Assembly (NCBI RefSeq): GCF_900103005.1
Contig: NZ_FMWL01000019.1
Span: 1-64,000 of the forward strand
Origin: Acidaminobacter hydrogenoformans DSM 2784
Lineage (GTDB): Bacteria > Bacillota > Clostridia > Peptostreptococcales > Acidaminobacteraceae
DNA: 64,000 nt
Direction: 5' to 3'
The notes beneath the pieces were generated by a model. It ran no database searches. It was not told the DNA's origin and saw only the letters and a program-made list of their open reading frames with translations. Below are positions 17,504 through 26,722 of the stretch, piece by piece. Each line of letters opens with the position of its first letter. Within the stretch, counting starts at the first letter, position 1. A program made the translations under genes and the position numbers.

Positions 17504-17656
17504 TTAAAATGCGTCAACGAACAAGTGACGGTACTTTTCTTCATTCTCCGGCGTCATTTCGACGAATTTGGTTTGGTCTGCCATGCAGATAGGGCAGAAA
17601 GCAGGGGGCTCGTCTCCTTTGTGTCGGTAGCCGCAGACGGTACAAAGAAATTCCAT
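17504..17656 (-). CDS. 50-residue rubredoxin-like metal protein
   Basis: A small gene on the minus strand: ATG at 17656-17654, AGGAGG 6 nt upstream, TAA at 17506-17504. The protein begins MEFLCTVCGYRHKGDEPPAF and continues CPICMADQ. Two knuckles (CxxCG and CPxC) form a rubredoxin/rubrerythrin-C-terminal-type iron or zinc site. In rubrerythrins this domain is attached to a diiron domain; here it is free. It sits 43 nt after the EamA transporter gene on the same strand. Electron transfer in oxidative-stress defence is a reasonable guess; a structural zinc role cannot be excluded. Confidence 0.85.
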   Translation of the reverse strand: MEFLCTVCGYRHKGDEPPAFCPICMADQTKFVEMTPENEEKYRHLFVDAF

Positions 17657-17699
17657 GGCGTTTCCTCCTTTGCTGGGGTATGATTTAGGTAAGCGCTGA

Positions 17700-18629
17700 C
17701 TATGATATTTCGTCAGACTTTTGCAAAACTGGCTTTCGCCTCAAGCTCGCCGTCTGAACCAAAATGACACCGGACAGGATGACGACCATGGACAAAAGAA
17801 TACTTGGTGTGACAGGCTCGCTAAGCACAAGCCACCCCAGAAGCACCGCGATTACAGGGTTAATATAGGCATAGGTGCTGGCTCTGGAAAGCGGCCATGC
17901 CTGGATGATGTGAATAAAGGCGCTGTAAGCGAGGATTGACCCAAAGATCACCAAATAGAGCAGCGCCAGCAGACTTGAAGTTGAAGCCTGGAGGGAGTGG
18001 CTTTCACCGGCTGCAAAGCTGATCAGCATGATGCCAACCCCTGCGATCAGCATTTGGAGTCCAATTTGGACCACCACGTGACATTGCGGCTTGACGGTTC
18101 TTGAGTATAGAGTGCCAATGGACCAGAGGGTCACAGCCGTGAGAACCAAGGCGACACCGCGGGGATCGAGACTCATTTCGCCGCCCCCGGAAAAGATCAG
18201 GAGACCAACGCCGCCAAAGCCCACCAACAGTCCAAACCAGACTCTCCAGTCATTATTTCTAAGCTGCGGGTACAATATCATTTGAAATACTGCCATGATT
18301 AAAGGGGATGATGCAACGATCAGGGAGGTCGACCCAGAACTGATATACCGGGACGCCAGTCCCACAAAGCCGGTCCCGCCAAAAAGCAGCAGAAGGCCTA
18401 TAACGCCCAGCTGGATGTATTCTCTAAGCACTGTAGGGAAAGCAAAGCCTCTGAGTTTGGCAAACAACACCATTATAGTGCCAGCCGTTAAAAATCTCAG
18501 GGAAGTGAAAAACAGGGGTGCAATGCCGGAAACGCCAATATTAATGGCTAAATAGGTGGAGCCCCAGACCACACAAACCGTCAGGTAGGCAATCCAGTTG
18601 AAGATCTCTTTGCTGTTGTATTTTGACAT
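17700..18629 (-). CDS. EamA/DMT-family transporter
   Basis: A 309-residue integral membrane protein with ten predicted helices in two EamA repeats (first around WGSTYLAINIGVSGIAPLFFTSLRFL, second around SILAYSAFIHIIQAWPLSRAST...NPVIAVLLGWL). Members export or import small metabolites; the substrate is unknown. ATG 18629 has GAGGGAG upstream on the minus strand. A second EamA protein is at 33758-34672. Confidence 0.9.
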   Translation of the reverse strand: MSKYNSKEIFNWIAYLTVCVVWGSTYLAINIGVSGIAPLFFTSLRFLTAGTIMVLFAKLRGFAFPTVLREYIQLGVIGLLLLFGGTGFVGLASRYISSGSTSLIVASSPLIMAVFQMILYPQLRNNDWRVWFGLLVGFGGVGLLIFSGGGEMSLDPRGVALVLTAVTLWSIGTLYSRTVKPQCHVVVQIGLQMLIAGVGIMLISFAAGESHSLQASTSSLLALLYLVIFGSILAYSAFIHIIQAWPLSRASTYAYINPVIAVLLGWLVLSEPVTPSILLSMVVILSGVILVQTASLRRKPVLQKSDEIS

Positions 18630-18731
18630 TGTTGAAAGACTCCCTCGGTGTGAAATGATCTTGACAAGTTATTATATCATAGATGGGAAAAACACTATAT
18701 TATTGTTCTTATAGAAAAGGGGGAATTTTAT

Positions 18732-19319
18732 TTGAACGCTGCAGCATGGTCAGAGCATCTCAGCCGCCTGGCAGAAAAATTCAATCAGCTGGACGTGGTA
18801 TGGGCCGCGGGCGCCTCTTCAGTTTTGTATGAGCACGGCCTCACGTCAACCGTTAATGACCTTGATATTATGGTCCGTCTGGAGGATGCCGCAAAACTAG
18901 ACGCTTTCCTTGAGCCATATGCCGTCAAGCCGCCGGAAACAGATCATCCTAAATATAAAACGGCCTTTTTCAGGGAGTATGTCGTGGACGGTGTGGAAAT
19001 TGACTTGATCGCCGGTTTTGCGATTGCCCATGAACAAGGGGTGTACTATTACCGGTTTGATCATGATGCCGTGGACCGGGTGGCTATTTTAAACGGAGCA
19101 GGCGTCCCCATAGCCGCCCTTGAGGATTGGTATGTGCTTTATATGCTTATGGACCGAAAAGAAGACAAAGTCGAGCTCATAGAGTCCCATTTCCTTGCAA
19201 ACGGCATTGAAGCCCCAGGGAGACTTGAAGGGGCACTCACACAGCCGCTGCCCGAAACGGTCAGAAACAGGATTGTCGCGCTTATGAACAACCCGGCTAT
19301 TTCCATGCCGGGGGTGTGA
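18732..19319 (+). CDS. Nucleotidyltransferase-superfamily protein
   Basis: A 195-residue protein with a minimal nucleotidyltransferase core: GASSVLYEHG followed by NDLDIMV and, later, EIDLIAGF, giving the three acidic residues of the NTase site. It resembles 'nucleotidyl transferase AbiEii-like' and 6-nitroimidazole/MNT-type proteins. The start is TTG 18732 after AGGGGG. No partner antitoxin or HEPN protein is beside it (the next gene is an acetyltransferase), so a toxin-antitoxin role is not supported. Confidence 0.65.
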   Translation: MNAAAWSEHLSRLAEKFNQLDVVWAAGASSVLYEHGLTSTVNDLDIMVRLEDAAKLDAFLEPYAVKPPETDHPKYKTAFFREYVVDGVEIDLIAGFAIAHEQGVYYYRFDHDAVDRVAILNGAGVPIAALEDWYVLYMLMDRKEDKVELIESHFLANGIEAPGRLEGALTQPLPETVRNRIVALMNNPAISMPGV

Positions 19320-19365
19320 TTGAGAAAGGGATGCCAGTGGTGATAACTATTAGGGGAGGGATGGT

Positions 19366-19938
19366 ATGCGTTTGACAGTCAACCGGGACTTGATGCTGCG
19401 TCCAATCGCGCTGCATGACGCGACGGCCGTTCTCGAGCTGATTCTGAATAATGAGCAGCACCTGAAGCAGTGGCTTCCATGGGTGACAAGGCCCTTTACC
19501 ATACATACGGTTCTCAGCTATATTGAGATGTCAGACCGAAAGCGCCTTCAACAGGCCGGCTACGAATACGTCGTGATTTACCGGAACCAAATTTGCGGCA
19601 TCGTGGGGCTGCAGCAAGTGGATTGGCAGAACCGGAAGGCCAGCATAGGCTACTGGATTGGGAAAGAATACGAAGGGAAAGGCCTCATGCTGCGGGCCGT
19701 CAATACCGTGGTTAAAACGGCTTTTGAGGATCTCAAGCTGAACCGCCTGGAGATGTACTGCGCTGAGCAAAATTTAAAATCCAGGGCCATACCGGAGAGA
19801 CTATTTTTCAGAATAGAAGGCATTTTGAGACAAAATGAATGGCTTTACGACCATTATGTAGATCATGTCTTATACGGGCAATTGAGAGCGGAGTACGACC
19901 ATAGACCAAGGGCACAGAGCTTTGAAAACGACTATTAA
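19366..19938 (+). CDS. GNAT acetyltransferase, RimL-like
   Basis: A 190-residue GNAT protein of the ribosomal-protein-serine acetyltransferase group: LMLRPIALHDATAVLELI, KQWLPWV, GIVGLQQVDWQNRKASIGYWIGKEYEGKGLM (the acetyl-CoA pyrophosphate loop) and LNRLEMYCAEQNLKSRAIPERL. It acetylates an amino group, possibly an N terminus of a ribosomal protein. Start ATG 19366 after AGGGGAGGG. Confidence 0.88.
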   Translation: MRLTVNRDLMLRPIALHDATAVLELILNNEQHLKQWLPWVTRPFTIHTVLSYIEMSDRKRLQQAGYEYVVIYRNQICGIVGLQQVDWQNRKASIGYWIGKEYEGKGLMLRAVNTVVKTAFEDLKLNRLEMYCAEQNLKSRAIPERLFFRIEGILRQNEWLYDHYVDHVLYGQLRAEYDHRPRAQSFENDY

Positions 19939-19951
19939 TTGATGAAAAGAG

Positions 19952-19996
19952 AAGAAGCCGGAGAGGGTTAATTAAACCACCCTTCCGGCTTCTTGG
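19952..19996. terminator. Terminator between rimL-like gene and histidine kinase
   Basis: GAAGCCGG (about 19954-19961) pairs with CCGGCTTC (19985-19992), with an inner AGGGT/ACCCT stem. It lies between convergent genes. Confidence 0.75.
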
Positions 19997-20067
19997 CATT
20001 ATTTATTCTTATCACTTCAGCATGGGAAATGGCGTTGGGGATAAGGTGCACTGCTTCCCCCAAACGT

Positions 20068-21471
20068 TTACAAAGGCGGCTGGAGCGGCAGAGTCACCGT
20101 GAAGGTTGTCCCTGTTTGCGCGTCGCTCTTCACATCAATACTTCCTTTATGGGCGTCCACGATAAGCTTGACAATAGTCAGGCCAATGCCGCTGCCGCCG
20201 GTTTCCCTGTGCCGGGAAACGTCCGCCCGGTAAAAACGGTCGAAGAGAAAGGGCAGATCCTCCGGCAAGATCCCGGCGCCGGTGTTGAAGATCTTTAAAA
20301 GGGCGGTGCTGCCGATGGTTCTGGTCTCAACACGTATACGGCCGCCATCCGGTGTGTACTTAACAGCATTTGACAGGAGGTTGACCAGGACCTGTCTGAG
20401 ACGGTGGGCGTCACCGACCATCGGCAGAACGGGTGACAGATCCGAGGTCAAGGTCTGGCCCCTGGTCATGGCGTCCGCTTCGAAGAGCGTCACCGCATCC
20501 TGGACAATGGCGCTGAGGTCAATGTCCTCATAGGTGAGCGCTACGGTGTCGTCCTCAAGGTCGGCGATTTCCCGCAGGCGTTCCACGAGGCCAATGAGCC
20601 GCTCAGTTTCACTCCGGGCAACGATCAGACGGTCCGGTGTGGCTTCAAAAATGCCTTCAAGGATGGCATCCAGCTGGCCCTGAATGATGGTCAGCGGGGT
20701 CCGCAGCTCATGGGCGAGGTCTGAGGTCAGACGCTTGCGGATTTCGCTTTGATGGGACAGGGTCTGGGCCAGGTCGTTGACAGCCCCGGAGAGTTCCGTC
20801 AGCTCACGGACGGATTGGCGTTCCTCAGCCCGGCGGTTCAGCTGGCCGCTGCGGATGCTCTTGGTGACCTCCGTCAGGTTCACGATTGGCCGGGAGAGGA
20901 GCTTGGACAAATAGGCGGAGAGCAGCCCGGAGATGCCCAGGGCAATTGCCAGGGACATCAGCAGGGAGCGGTTGACCCCTGAAGTGAAGTCGAGTTCAGC
21001 GGTGTCCACGGAGAAGGTCGAAGGATAAACGAGCTCAACGGTGCCTATGGTTTCGCCATTCACTACGATTTCCTCAAGGATTTCGGTGCCGTCATAAAAC
21101 CTTTTTTGGAAGAAAATGGCATTTCTGCCCATCCGGCGCATCATGCTCTGATGAAAGCTGACGCGGTCCGGCAGAAGTTGGCTGTTCAGGACCATATAGT
21201 CCTGGGTATCGTAGATTCTGAAGCCAAATTGGTCTGTACCCGGGTATGCCAGGAGCATGGCCTGGGTCTTCCCGGTCCAGCCGCCGTTGATCTGATAAAT
21301 GCGCGAGGTGTACTCTGAAAAGTCCCGGGCACTCTCCAGCTGAACGGCTTCCTTGTAATTATAGAAGGTGTCGTACAGGGCGGCGTTGGTCAGCAGCAGT
21401 GCTGTAAGGCCGCTGACAAGAGCGGAGGCCAGGAGGAACCGCGTCAGGCGTCCTCTGAGGGTGTGCTTCAC
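20068..21471 (-). CDS. Sensor histidine kinase
   Basis: A 467-residue membrane kinase: helix 1 (about 11-30), an extracytoplasmic sensor region to about 165, helix 2 (about 169-188), HAMP (RPIVNLTEVTKSIRSGQLNRRAEE), phosphoacceptor His254 in DLAHELRTPLT, then ATP-binding N box (NLLSNAVKYTPDG), and SGIGLTIVK. GTG 21471 overlaps the upstream regulator stop by 4 nt. It phosphorylates the regulator encoded at 21468-22160; the stimulus is unknown. It contains one copy of the 11-mer repeat (20416-20426) encoding LPMVGD. Confidence 0.93.
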   Translation of the reverse strand: MKHTLRGRLTRFLLASALVSGLTALLLTNAALYDTFYNYKEAVQLESARDFSEYTSRIYQINGGWTGKTQAMLLAYPGTDQFGFRIYDTQDYMVLNSQLLPDRVSFHQSMMRRMGRNAIFFQKRFYDGTEILEEIVVNGETIGTVELVYPSTFSVDTAELDFTSGVNRSLLMSLAIALGISGLLSAYLSKLLSRPIVNLTEVTKSIRSGQLNRRAEERQSVRELTELSGAVNDLAQTLSHQSEIRKRLTSDLAHELRTPLTIIQGQLDAILEGIFEATPDRLIVARSETERLIGLVERLREIADLEDDTVALTYEDIDLSAIVQDAVTLFEADAMTRGQTLTSDLSPVLPMVGDAHRLRQVLVNLLSNAVKYTPDGGRIRVETRTIGSTALLKIFNTGAGILPEDLPFLFDRFYRADVSRHRETGGSGIGLTIVKLIVDAHKGSIDVKSDAQTGTTFTVTLPLQPPL

Positions 21472-22160
21472 TGGGAGCCCCCCTCAAACCGGTAGCCCAG
21501 GCCATAGACAGTGCGGATATACTTGTGCGTGGGGTCATCGATTTTTTGACGGATGTTTTTGATGTGCACGTCAATGGTCCGGTCGCTGCCGTCGTAATCA
21601 TAGCCTATGGCACGCATGATCAGCTCTTCCCTTGAAAACAGGCGGCCGGGATGGCGCGCCATCAGGCCCAGAATCTCGAATTCCATTGGGGTGAGCGTGA
21701 GGGGGAGGCCAAAGCGGGAGGCGGTTTTACGGTCCAGGTCGACTTCAAGGTGACCGCCTGAAAACACAAATTGCTCTGCAGGGATGGCTTGATTGGACTG
21801 GCGTCTCAGCAAAGCCTTTACCCTGGCCACCAGAATCTTGCCGTCAAAGGGCTTGGTGACATAATCGTCCGCGCCTAAATTGAGGCCTTGGACAATGGAG
21901 TCCCGGTCGACCTTGGCAGTCAGCATCAGGATGGGCGTGCTGTTTTTCAGCCGGATTTGGCGGCAGATTTCCTCGCCGGTGAGGTCTGGGAGCATGAGGT
22001 CCAGAATCACCAGGGCTATTTCTTCTTCCTGGAAGATTTCAAGGGCTTCTTGGCCCCGCGTGGCACGGCGGGTCTGATAGCCTTCTTTCTCCAAGTAGGC
22101 GCAGACAATGTCTAAAATCCGGGGTTCATCATCAACCACCAGTATAATTTCAGGTTTCAA
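21468..22160 (-). CDS. OmpR/PhoB-type response regulator
   Basis: A 230-residue regulator: receiver domain with acidic pair DD (10-11), phosphoacceptor Asp54 (VILDLMLPD) and Lys103 (YVTKPF); C-terminal winged helix (LTPMEFEILGLMARHPGRLFSREEL...RTIDVHIKNIRQKI). TTG 22160 lies 8 nt after AGGAGG on the minus strand. First gene of a two-gene operon with the kinase. Targets are not evident. Confidence 0.94.
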   Translation of the reverse strand: MKPEIILVVDDEPRILDIVCAYLEKEGYQTRRATRGQEALEIFQEEEIALVILDLMLPDLTGEEICRQIRLKNSTPILMLTAKVDRDSIVQGLNLGADDYVTKPFDGKILVARVKALLRRQSNQAIPAEQFVFSGGHLEVDLDRKTASRFGLPLTLTPMEFEILGLMARHPGRLFSREELIMRAIGYDYDGSDRTIDVHIKNIRQKIDDPTHKYIRTVYGLGYRFEGGSQ

Positions 22161-22271
22161 AAGGTTCGCCTCCTTATGGACTACAATTCTTAGTTCGATT
22201 ATAGCACGAAATTATGAGCGAATTGTGTGGCAGGTGCCTCTGACATTTGGCAATTTTTAGAGCTTGACGTA

Positions 22272-22300
22272 TGGACAGATGCCGCTTGCAGCGGTATGAT
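22272..22300 (+). promoter_or_regulatory. Possible ilvE promoter
   Basis: TGGACA (22272-22277), 17-nt spacer, TATGAT (22295-22300), 22 nt before the ilvE ATG. The start point would lie very near the ribosome site, so the leader would be short. No T-box is seen here, in contrast to ilvA. Confidence 0.45.
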
Positions 22301-22322
22301 AAAGGCAAAAGGAGGCGTATCT

Positions 22323-23345
22323 ATGAGACCAAATGAAATCAATTGGAGCCAGCTGGGCTTCGGATATATGAAAGCGGACTGGCGGTTCCGCTCGTTCTGG
22401 AAAGACGGCAAGTGGGACGAGGGTGGTTTGTTTGACAACGACAGGATCACCATCAGCGAAGCTTCTACGTCGCTTCACTATGGGCAGGAGTGTTTTGAAG
22501 GCCTGAAGGCTTATACCGCAAAGGATGGCAGCATTCATCTCTTCAGACCGGATGAGAACGCGAAGCGCATGCAGGCGACCTGTGACCGCATTCTTATGCC
22601 CCATTATGAGACGGAAAAATTCATCGAGGCCTGCAAAGAAGTCGTCAGGGCGAACCGCGAGTGGGTGCCGCCATACGGTTACGGCGCAACGCTTTATATG
22701 CGTCCTTACATGATTGGCATAGGCGACAACATTGGGGTCAAGCCTGCGCCGGAATATCTCTTCAGTGTCTTTTGCATGCCAGTGGGCGCTTATTTCAAAG
22801 CGGGCCTGGCACCGGTAAAATTTATAGTGACGGATTATGACCGCGCAGCACCACATGGTACGGGTGCGGCAAAGGTTGGCGGCAACTACGCTGGCAGTTT
22901 GATGCCTCACGAGCTCGCAGCTAAGCAAGGTTATGCAGACTGCATTTATCTGGATCCTGAGACCCACACAAAAATTGAAGAAGTCGGCGCAGCCAACTTC
23001 TTTGGGATCACCCATGACGGCGTATTCGTTACGCCAAAATCCCCATCTATCCTGCCAAGTATCACAAAATTCTCGCTGATTCAGATCGCGAGGGATTATC
23101 TTGGCATGAAGGTTGAAGAACGGGATGTATTTGTGGATAACCTCGACGAATTTGCTGAGGCGGGGGCATGCGGTACGGCGGCGGTCATCACGCCAATCGC
23201 GTCAATCACATACAAAGGTAAGGAAAAGGTCTTCTTCAGCGAAACCGAGGTTGGACCTGTGACTCGAAAGCTTTATGATACCTTGACAGGGATCCAGTTT
23301 GGCGAGATAGAAGCGCCGGAGGGCTGGATCTTTAAGGTCGACTAA
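22323..23345 (+). CDS. ilvE: Branched-chain amino acid aminotransferase
   Basis: This 341-residue fold-type IV PLP enzyme interconverts Leu, Ile, Val and their 2-oxoacids. Seen: [46 protein letters not shown], the PLP lysine in [13 protein letters not shown] and TAAVITPI near the end. The frame is open to 22227 but GGAGG 7 nt before ATG 22323 fixes the start. It is the group-II (longer, eukaryote-like) BCAT type. Stands alone; ilvA is 29 kb away. Confidence 0.95.
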   Translation: MRPNEINWSQLGFGYMKADWRFRSFWKDGKWDEGGLFDNDRITISEASTSLHYGQECFEGLKAYTAKDGSIHLFRPDENAKRMQATCDRILMPHYETEKFIEACKEVVRANREWVPPYGYGATLYMRPYMIGIGDNIGVKPAPEYLFSVFCMPVGAYFKAGLAPVKFIVTDYDRAAPHGTGAAKVGGNYAGSLMPHELAAKQGYADCIYLDPETHTKIEEVGAANFFGITHDGVFVTPKSPSILPSITKFSLIQIARDYLGMKVEERDVFVDNLDEFAEAGACGTAAVITPIASITYKGKEKVFFSETEVGPVTRKLYDTLTGIQFGEIEAPEGWIFKVD

Positions 23346-23373
23346 TTGGATTTTTATGCAGCCAACTTTCACG

Positions 23374-23405
23374 AACCCGTGAGCGGCTAATGCCGTCCAC
23401 GGGTT
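23374..23405 (+). terminator. Hairpin after ilvE
   Basis: AACCCGTG (23374-23381) pairs with CACGGGTT (23398-23405) around an inner GCGGC/GCCGT stem. There is no good T-run, so it may be a weak terminator or an mRNA 3'-end structure. Confidence 0.45.
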
Positions 23406-23552
23406 GTGTCTGTGAGGGCTTAATGCGTGAAAGCGGCAATGGCTTATTGTACTAAGTTCATTGATATCTTGCAATGAAGGCTTTGGGTTTACGGCAGGTA
23501 AAAAAGCAGGCATAAAGGCAGGCATGACTGAAGCTTGGAGGCGTATGTGATT

Positions 23553-24950
23553 ATGTCAGAAAAGGATCAGAGGAATCTGCTGCACGCAGCAGCGGTCGAG
23601 GGGGAGATCCTCGGAAAGTCTGTTCAGCAGTGGGAAGAGGAATTCCCAATGATAAAGCAAATAAGAAGCTATGAAGAGGTCTTTTGGTCGAATTCAAATC
23701 TGAAGCCGGTGGATGCGGCACTTCGTGAAACCGGCGTTACCCTTGAGGAAGTTAAGTCGGCTGAAAGCAGATTAAAGCGCTTTGCGCCATTTCTCATGGA
23801 AGCTTTCCCGGAAACAAGGGCTTCGAAAGGGATTCTGGAATCTCCGCTGCGCAGGGTAGAAGCGTTTCAGGAAGCGGTGGAGGACACGCTTTACGGGGTT
23901 CCCTTTGGCCGGTTGATGCTCAAGCTGGACAGTCACCTTCCTATTTCTGGTTCCATCAAAGCCCGCGGAGGAATTTACGAGGTTCTGCAGCATGCTGAGC
24001 GTCTGGCGGTGGAGGCAGGGCTTGTGAACCCTGGCATGAATTACAGGGCTTTCGCGGAACCAAAATTCAAGGAATTTTTCTCCGAATACAGCGTCGCCGT
24101 AGGTTCAACAGGAAACCTGGGACTCAGTATAGGGATCATCAGCGCCGCACTTGGATTCAAAGCCCAGGTCCATATGTCAGCTGACGCAAAAGCCTGGAAG
24201 AAGGCGCTTCTAAGGAAAAAGGGCGTCGAGGTCATAGAATACGCGTCGGATTACAGTGTCGCGGTGGAAGAAGGCAGGAGAGAAGCTGAAAAGGATCCCA
24301 AGACCTACTTTGTGGACGACGAAAATTCCATTCATCTGTTTTTGGGCTACGCGGTGGCGGCCCTCAGGCTGAAGGCGCAGCTTGACGGAATAGGGTTTAC
24401 CCCGTCCCAAACTTCGCCGCTGTTTGTCTATCTGCCTTGCGGTGTCGGCGGCGGCCCTGGCGGGGTTGCTTTTGGCCTTAAGCTGATCTTTGGCGAGCAC
24501 GCTCACTGCTACTTCGCTGAACCGACCCATTCGCCCTGCATGCTGATTGGCATGATGACCGACCGTCATGATGCCGTCAGTGTCCAGGACTTTGGCCTCG
24601 ACAACCGAACGATTGCAGATGGACTTGCCGTTGGCCGTCCGTCCCTGTTCGTTGGAAAAGTTCTCAGACATCTACTGGAAGGTGTCTTCAGCGTCAGCGA
24701 CGACCACATGCTTGCGGATCTCTCTTTGATGGCTGACCTGGAAAGTCTCAGGCTTGAGCCTTCAGCCCTGGCCGGCCTCAGCGGCCCTTCCTGGCTGAAG
24801 CGCAGTACACCGGTCTATGAATCCCTGCAAAAGCAATATTCTCCGGAAGCGCTCAGTCAAGCTGTCCACCTCGCATGGGCGACCGGTGGCAGTATGGTCC
24901 CTGCGGAGGTTATGGATCAGGACATTGAAAACGGAAGGAAACTCAGATAG
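23553..24950 (+). CDS. dsdA: D-serine dehydratase
   Basis: A fold-type II PLP enzyme that deaminates D-serine to pyruvate and ammonia. About 465 residues. Seen: PLRRVEAFQEAVE, the PLP lysine in LPISGSIKARGGIYEVL, VGSTGNLGLSIGI (serine-binding loop), the glycine-rich PCGVGGGPGGVAFGLK phosphate loop and FVDDENSIHLFLGYAVAA. ATG 23553 is 11 nt after GGAGG; GTG 23547 (5 nt) is equally possible. It overlaps no neighbour; tag follows after 14 nt, suggesting co-transcription. D-serine use as a carbon source or detoxification would fit an amino-acid fermenter. Confidence 0.93.
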   Translation: MSEKDQRNLLHAAAVEGEILGKSVQQWEEEFPMIKQIRSYEEVFWSNSNLKPVDAALRETGVTLEEVKSAESRLKRFAPFLMEAFPETRASKGILESPLRRVEAFQEAVEDTLYGVPFGRLMLKLDSHLPISGSIKARGGIYEVLQHAERLAVEAGLVNPGMNYRAFAEPKFKEFFSEYSVAVGSTGNLGLSIGIISAALGFKAQVHMSADAKAWKKALLRKKGVEVIEYASDYSVAVEEGRREAEKDPKTYFVDDENSIHLFLGYAVAALRLKAQLDGIGFTPSQTSPLFVYLPCGVGGGPGGVAFGLKLIFGEHAHCYFAEPTHSPCMLIGMMTDRHDAVSVQDFGLDNRTIADGLAVGRPSLFVGKVLRHLLEGVFSVSDDHMLADLSLMADLESLRLEPSALAGLSGPSWLKRSTPVYESLQKQYSPEALSQAVHLAWATGGSMVPAEVMDQDIENGRKLR

Positions 24951-24964
24951 GGGGGAAAGCTCTT

Positions 24965-25537
24965 ATGTCGCGTTGTCCATGGTGTTTGTCTGATCCTATT
25001 TATATTGACTATCACGACCACGAATGGGGCGTGCCGGTTTATGATGACCGTGTCCATTTCGAGTTTCTCGTGCTGGAGTCTGCTCAGGCTGGCCTCAGCT
25101 GGCTGACCATTCTGCGCAAGCGCGACCATTACCGCCGACTCTACGAGGGGTTTGATCCTGTAAAAGTGGCGGCATTTGGTCCGGAAAAAGTAGAGGCCAT
25201 GCTTCAGGATCCGGGCATTGTTCGAAACCGCAAGAAAATTGAGGCTTCAATTACAAATGCGCGAATCTTCCTTGAGATTCAGCATGAATTTGGAAGCTTT
25301 TCAAACTATTTATGGCGCTTTGTGGATGGCAGGCCTTTGATCCATTATCCCAAAACGCTGGAGGAAGTACCTTGTGAGAATAGCGTCTCGGATGCCATCA
25401 GCAGGGATTTGAAGTCCCGGGGCATGAAATTCCTGGGTACGAAAATAATCTACGCGCATTTGCAGGCAACCGGGCTTATTAATGATCACCTGGTATCGTG
25501 TTCAAGACACGAGATCGTACAAAGGCTTTCAAAATGA
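24965..25537 (+). CDS. tag: DNA-3-methyladenine glycosylase I
   Basis: Tag removes 3-methyladenine from alkylated DNA. The 190-residue protein is typical in length and has its zinc site: CPWC at the N terminus with YHDHEWGVPVYDD, and NDHLVSCSRH near the C terminus. Also FEFLVLESAQAGLSWLTILRKRDHYRR, the glycosylase pocket. ATG 24965 follows GGGGGAAAG. It overlaps the next gene by 4 nt. Confidence 0.95.
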   Translation: MSRCPWCLSDPIYIDYHDHEWGVPVYDDRVHFEFLVLESAQAGLSWLTILRKRDHYRRLYEGFDPVKVAAFGPEKVEAMLQDPGIVRNRKKIEASITNARIFLEIQHEFGSFSNYLWRFVDGRPLIHYPKTLEEVPCENSVSDAISRDLKSRGMKFLGTKIIYAHLQATGLINDHLVSCSRHEIVQRLSK

Positions 25538-26187
25538 GAATGCAAGAGGGTAAGGTCATCAAGGGGCGGGCAGTGGATTCTGGAGGGACAGGTGCGGAAG
25601 GTGCTGTGGTGCTCAAGAGGCGGCTCTTTATTGGCATAGAGCTGCCTCCGGCGGTTAAGTCGAGGATTTATAAGGCGGCGAGACCAGCCCTTGACAAAAT
25701 TAAGAAGGGTAAGCTGACGGATAAGGATAACTTTCATCTGACGGTCTTCTTTATAGGCGAGGTGCCGGCTGAAGAGGTTTCTGAATGGGAAGACTGTGTA
25801 GCCCGGGCCGCTGCTGAAAACCAGGGCTTTGATATAACGCTGTGCCATACTGGTTATTTTTCAAGGAAAAACAGAAAAATCCTCTGGTTTGGTTCAGAGG
25901 ATTCTGTGCCGCTGGAAATGTTGTATAAAAGTGTGCTGAGTGCGGCAGACAGCGTTCTTCTGCGTCACGAAAAACCCATGGCATCCGCCCAGCCTGGCGC
26001 GAACCGTCCCTTTAAGCCTCACGTCACCCTTGGCAGGGAGATCAGTGCTGAGGATGAGGCGGTCGTTGTTCGTACTGAGAAGATCAAGCTGAAGGTTGAG
26101 GCCTTGACATTATTTGAAAGCAAGAGAGCAACCGGCAGGCTGGCCTATATGCCAATAGCCAGATTCCGGCTTGGGGAGCGCGTATGA
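25534..26187 (+). CDS. thpR: RNA 2',3'-cyclic phosphodiesterase (LigT/ThpR family)
   Basis: A 2H phosphoesterase; the two catalytic motifs are FHLTVFFIG and FKPHVTLGR. The family opens RLN-cyclic phosphate RNA ends to 2'-phosphate, though its cellular role is unclear. The conserved part begins at KRRLFIGIELP. The start is uncertain: ATG 25534 overlaps the tag stop (ATGA), whereas GTG 25609 has GGAAGG 7 nt upstream and would give a protein starting at the usual place for the family. The gene also overlaps the next by ATGA. Confidence 0.87.
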   Translation: MRMQEGKVIKGRAVDSGGTGAEGAVVLKRRLFIGIELPPAVKSRIYKAARPALDKIKKGKLTDKDNFHLTVFFIGEVPAEEVSEWEDCVARAAAENQGFDITLCHTGYFSRKNRKILWFGSEDSVPLEMLYKSVLSAADSVLLRHEKPMASAQPGANRPFKPHVTLGREISAEDEAVVVRTEKIKLKVEALTLFESKRATGRLAYMPIARFRLGERV

Positions 26188-26645
26188 CGTTTATAGAGCA
26201 AATTCCAAATGAGCTTTACGTACTGGCTATGTCCATGATGCCAATTGTGGAACTGAGAGGCGCGATCCCACTCGGGGTTTCCCTGGGATTTTCAACCCTG
26301 CACAGCACGGTACTCTCGGTGATTGGCAATGCGCTGATTGTTCCTGTGCTTCTCGCCATCATAGAGCCGCTGTTTTCTCGTATGAAGCGCCTCGAGCAGT
26401 TAAGGGGCTTTGTGGAGCGCCTGGAGGTACGGGCAGCTTCAAAAGTCCAGAACTATAGGAAGTACAGGCTTCTGGGCCTCTTTTTACTGGTGGCGGTCCC
26501 AATTCCCACAACAGGGGTCTATACGGGCTGCATTGCTGCTGTGATTTTAAGGATTCGACCGAGAAATGCCGCTGCGGCAATCATAGGCGGGGTTGTGGCG
26601 GCCGGTGCAATTGTATTTATGGTGACGGAGCACATCCTCTTTTGA
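26184..26645 (+). CDS. Small multidrug-export-family membrane protein (COG2426)
   Basis: A 153-residue protein of the PF06695 family: SMMPIVELRGAIPLGVSLGF, a helix ending IEPLF, a basic loop and LLGLFLLVAVPIPTTGVYTGCIAA, with four to five membrane helices. 'Multidrug export' is the family name; transport has little support and the substrate is unknown. It ends the dsdA-tag-thpR run. Confidence 0.85.
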   Translation: MTFIEQIPNELYVLAMSMMPIVELRGAIPLGVSLGFSTLHSTVLSVIGNALIVPVLLAIIEPLFSRMKRLEQLRGFVERLEVRAASKVQNYRKYRLLGLFLLVAVPIPTTGVYTGCIAAVILRIRPRNAAAAIIGGVVAAGAIVFMVTEHILF

Positions 26646-26660
26646 GGATGTGTTTTTTTT
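26631..26660 (+). terminator. Rho-independent terminator overlapping a stop codon
   Basis: ACATCCTC and its complement GAGGATGT, with the stop codon in the loop, then eight T. Confidence 0.9.
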
Positions 26661-26670
26661 GGAAGCGTGT

Positions 26671-26693
26671 TGGTTGGGGACAGTCACCAACCA
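26671..26693. repeat. REP-like element R2
   Basis: TGGTTGGGGACAG followed by TCACCAACCA: a short member of the GGGGACAG family, located immediately after a terminator. Confidence 0.75.
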
Positions 26694-26722
26694 AAGAAAC
26701 AAGGCTTTGCAACAATTTAATC

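Noticed and set aside
18732-19938. Nucleotidyltransferase plus acetyltransferase as a toxin-antitoxin pair
   Set aside because: The GNAT is a standard RimL-like enzyme with a separate ribosome site, and neither has antitoxin features.
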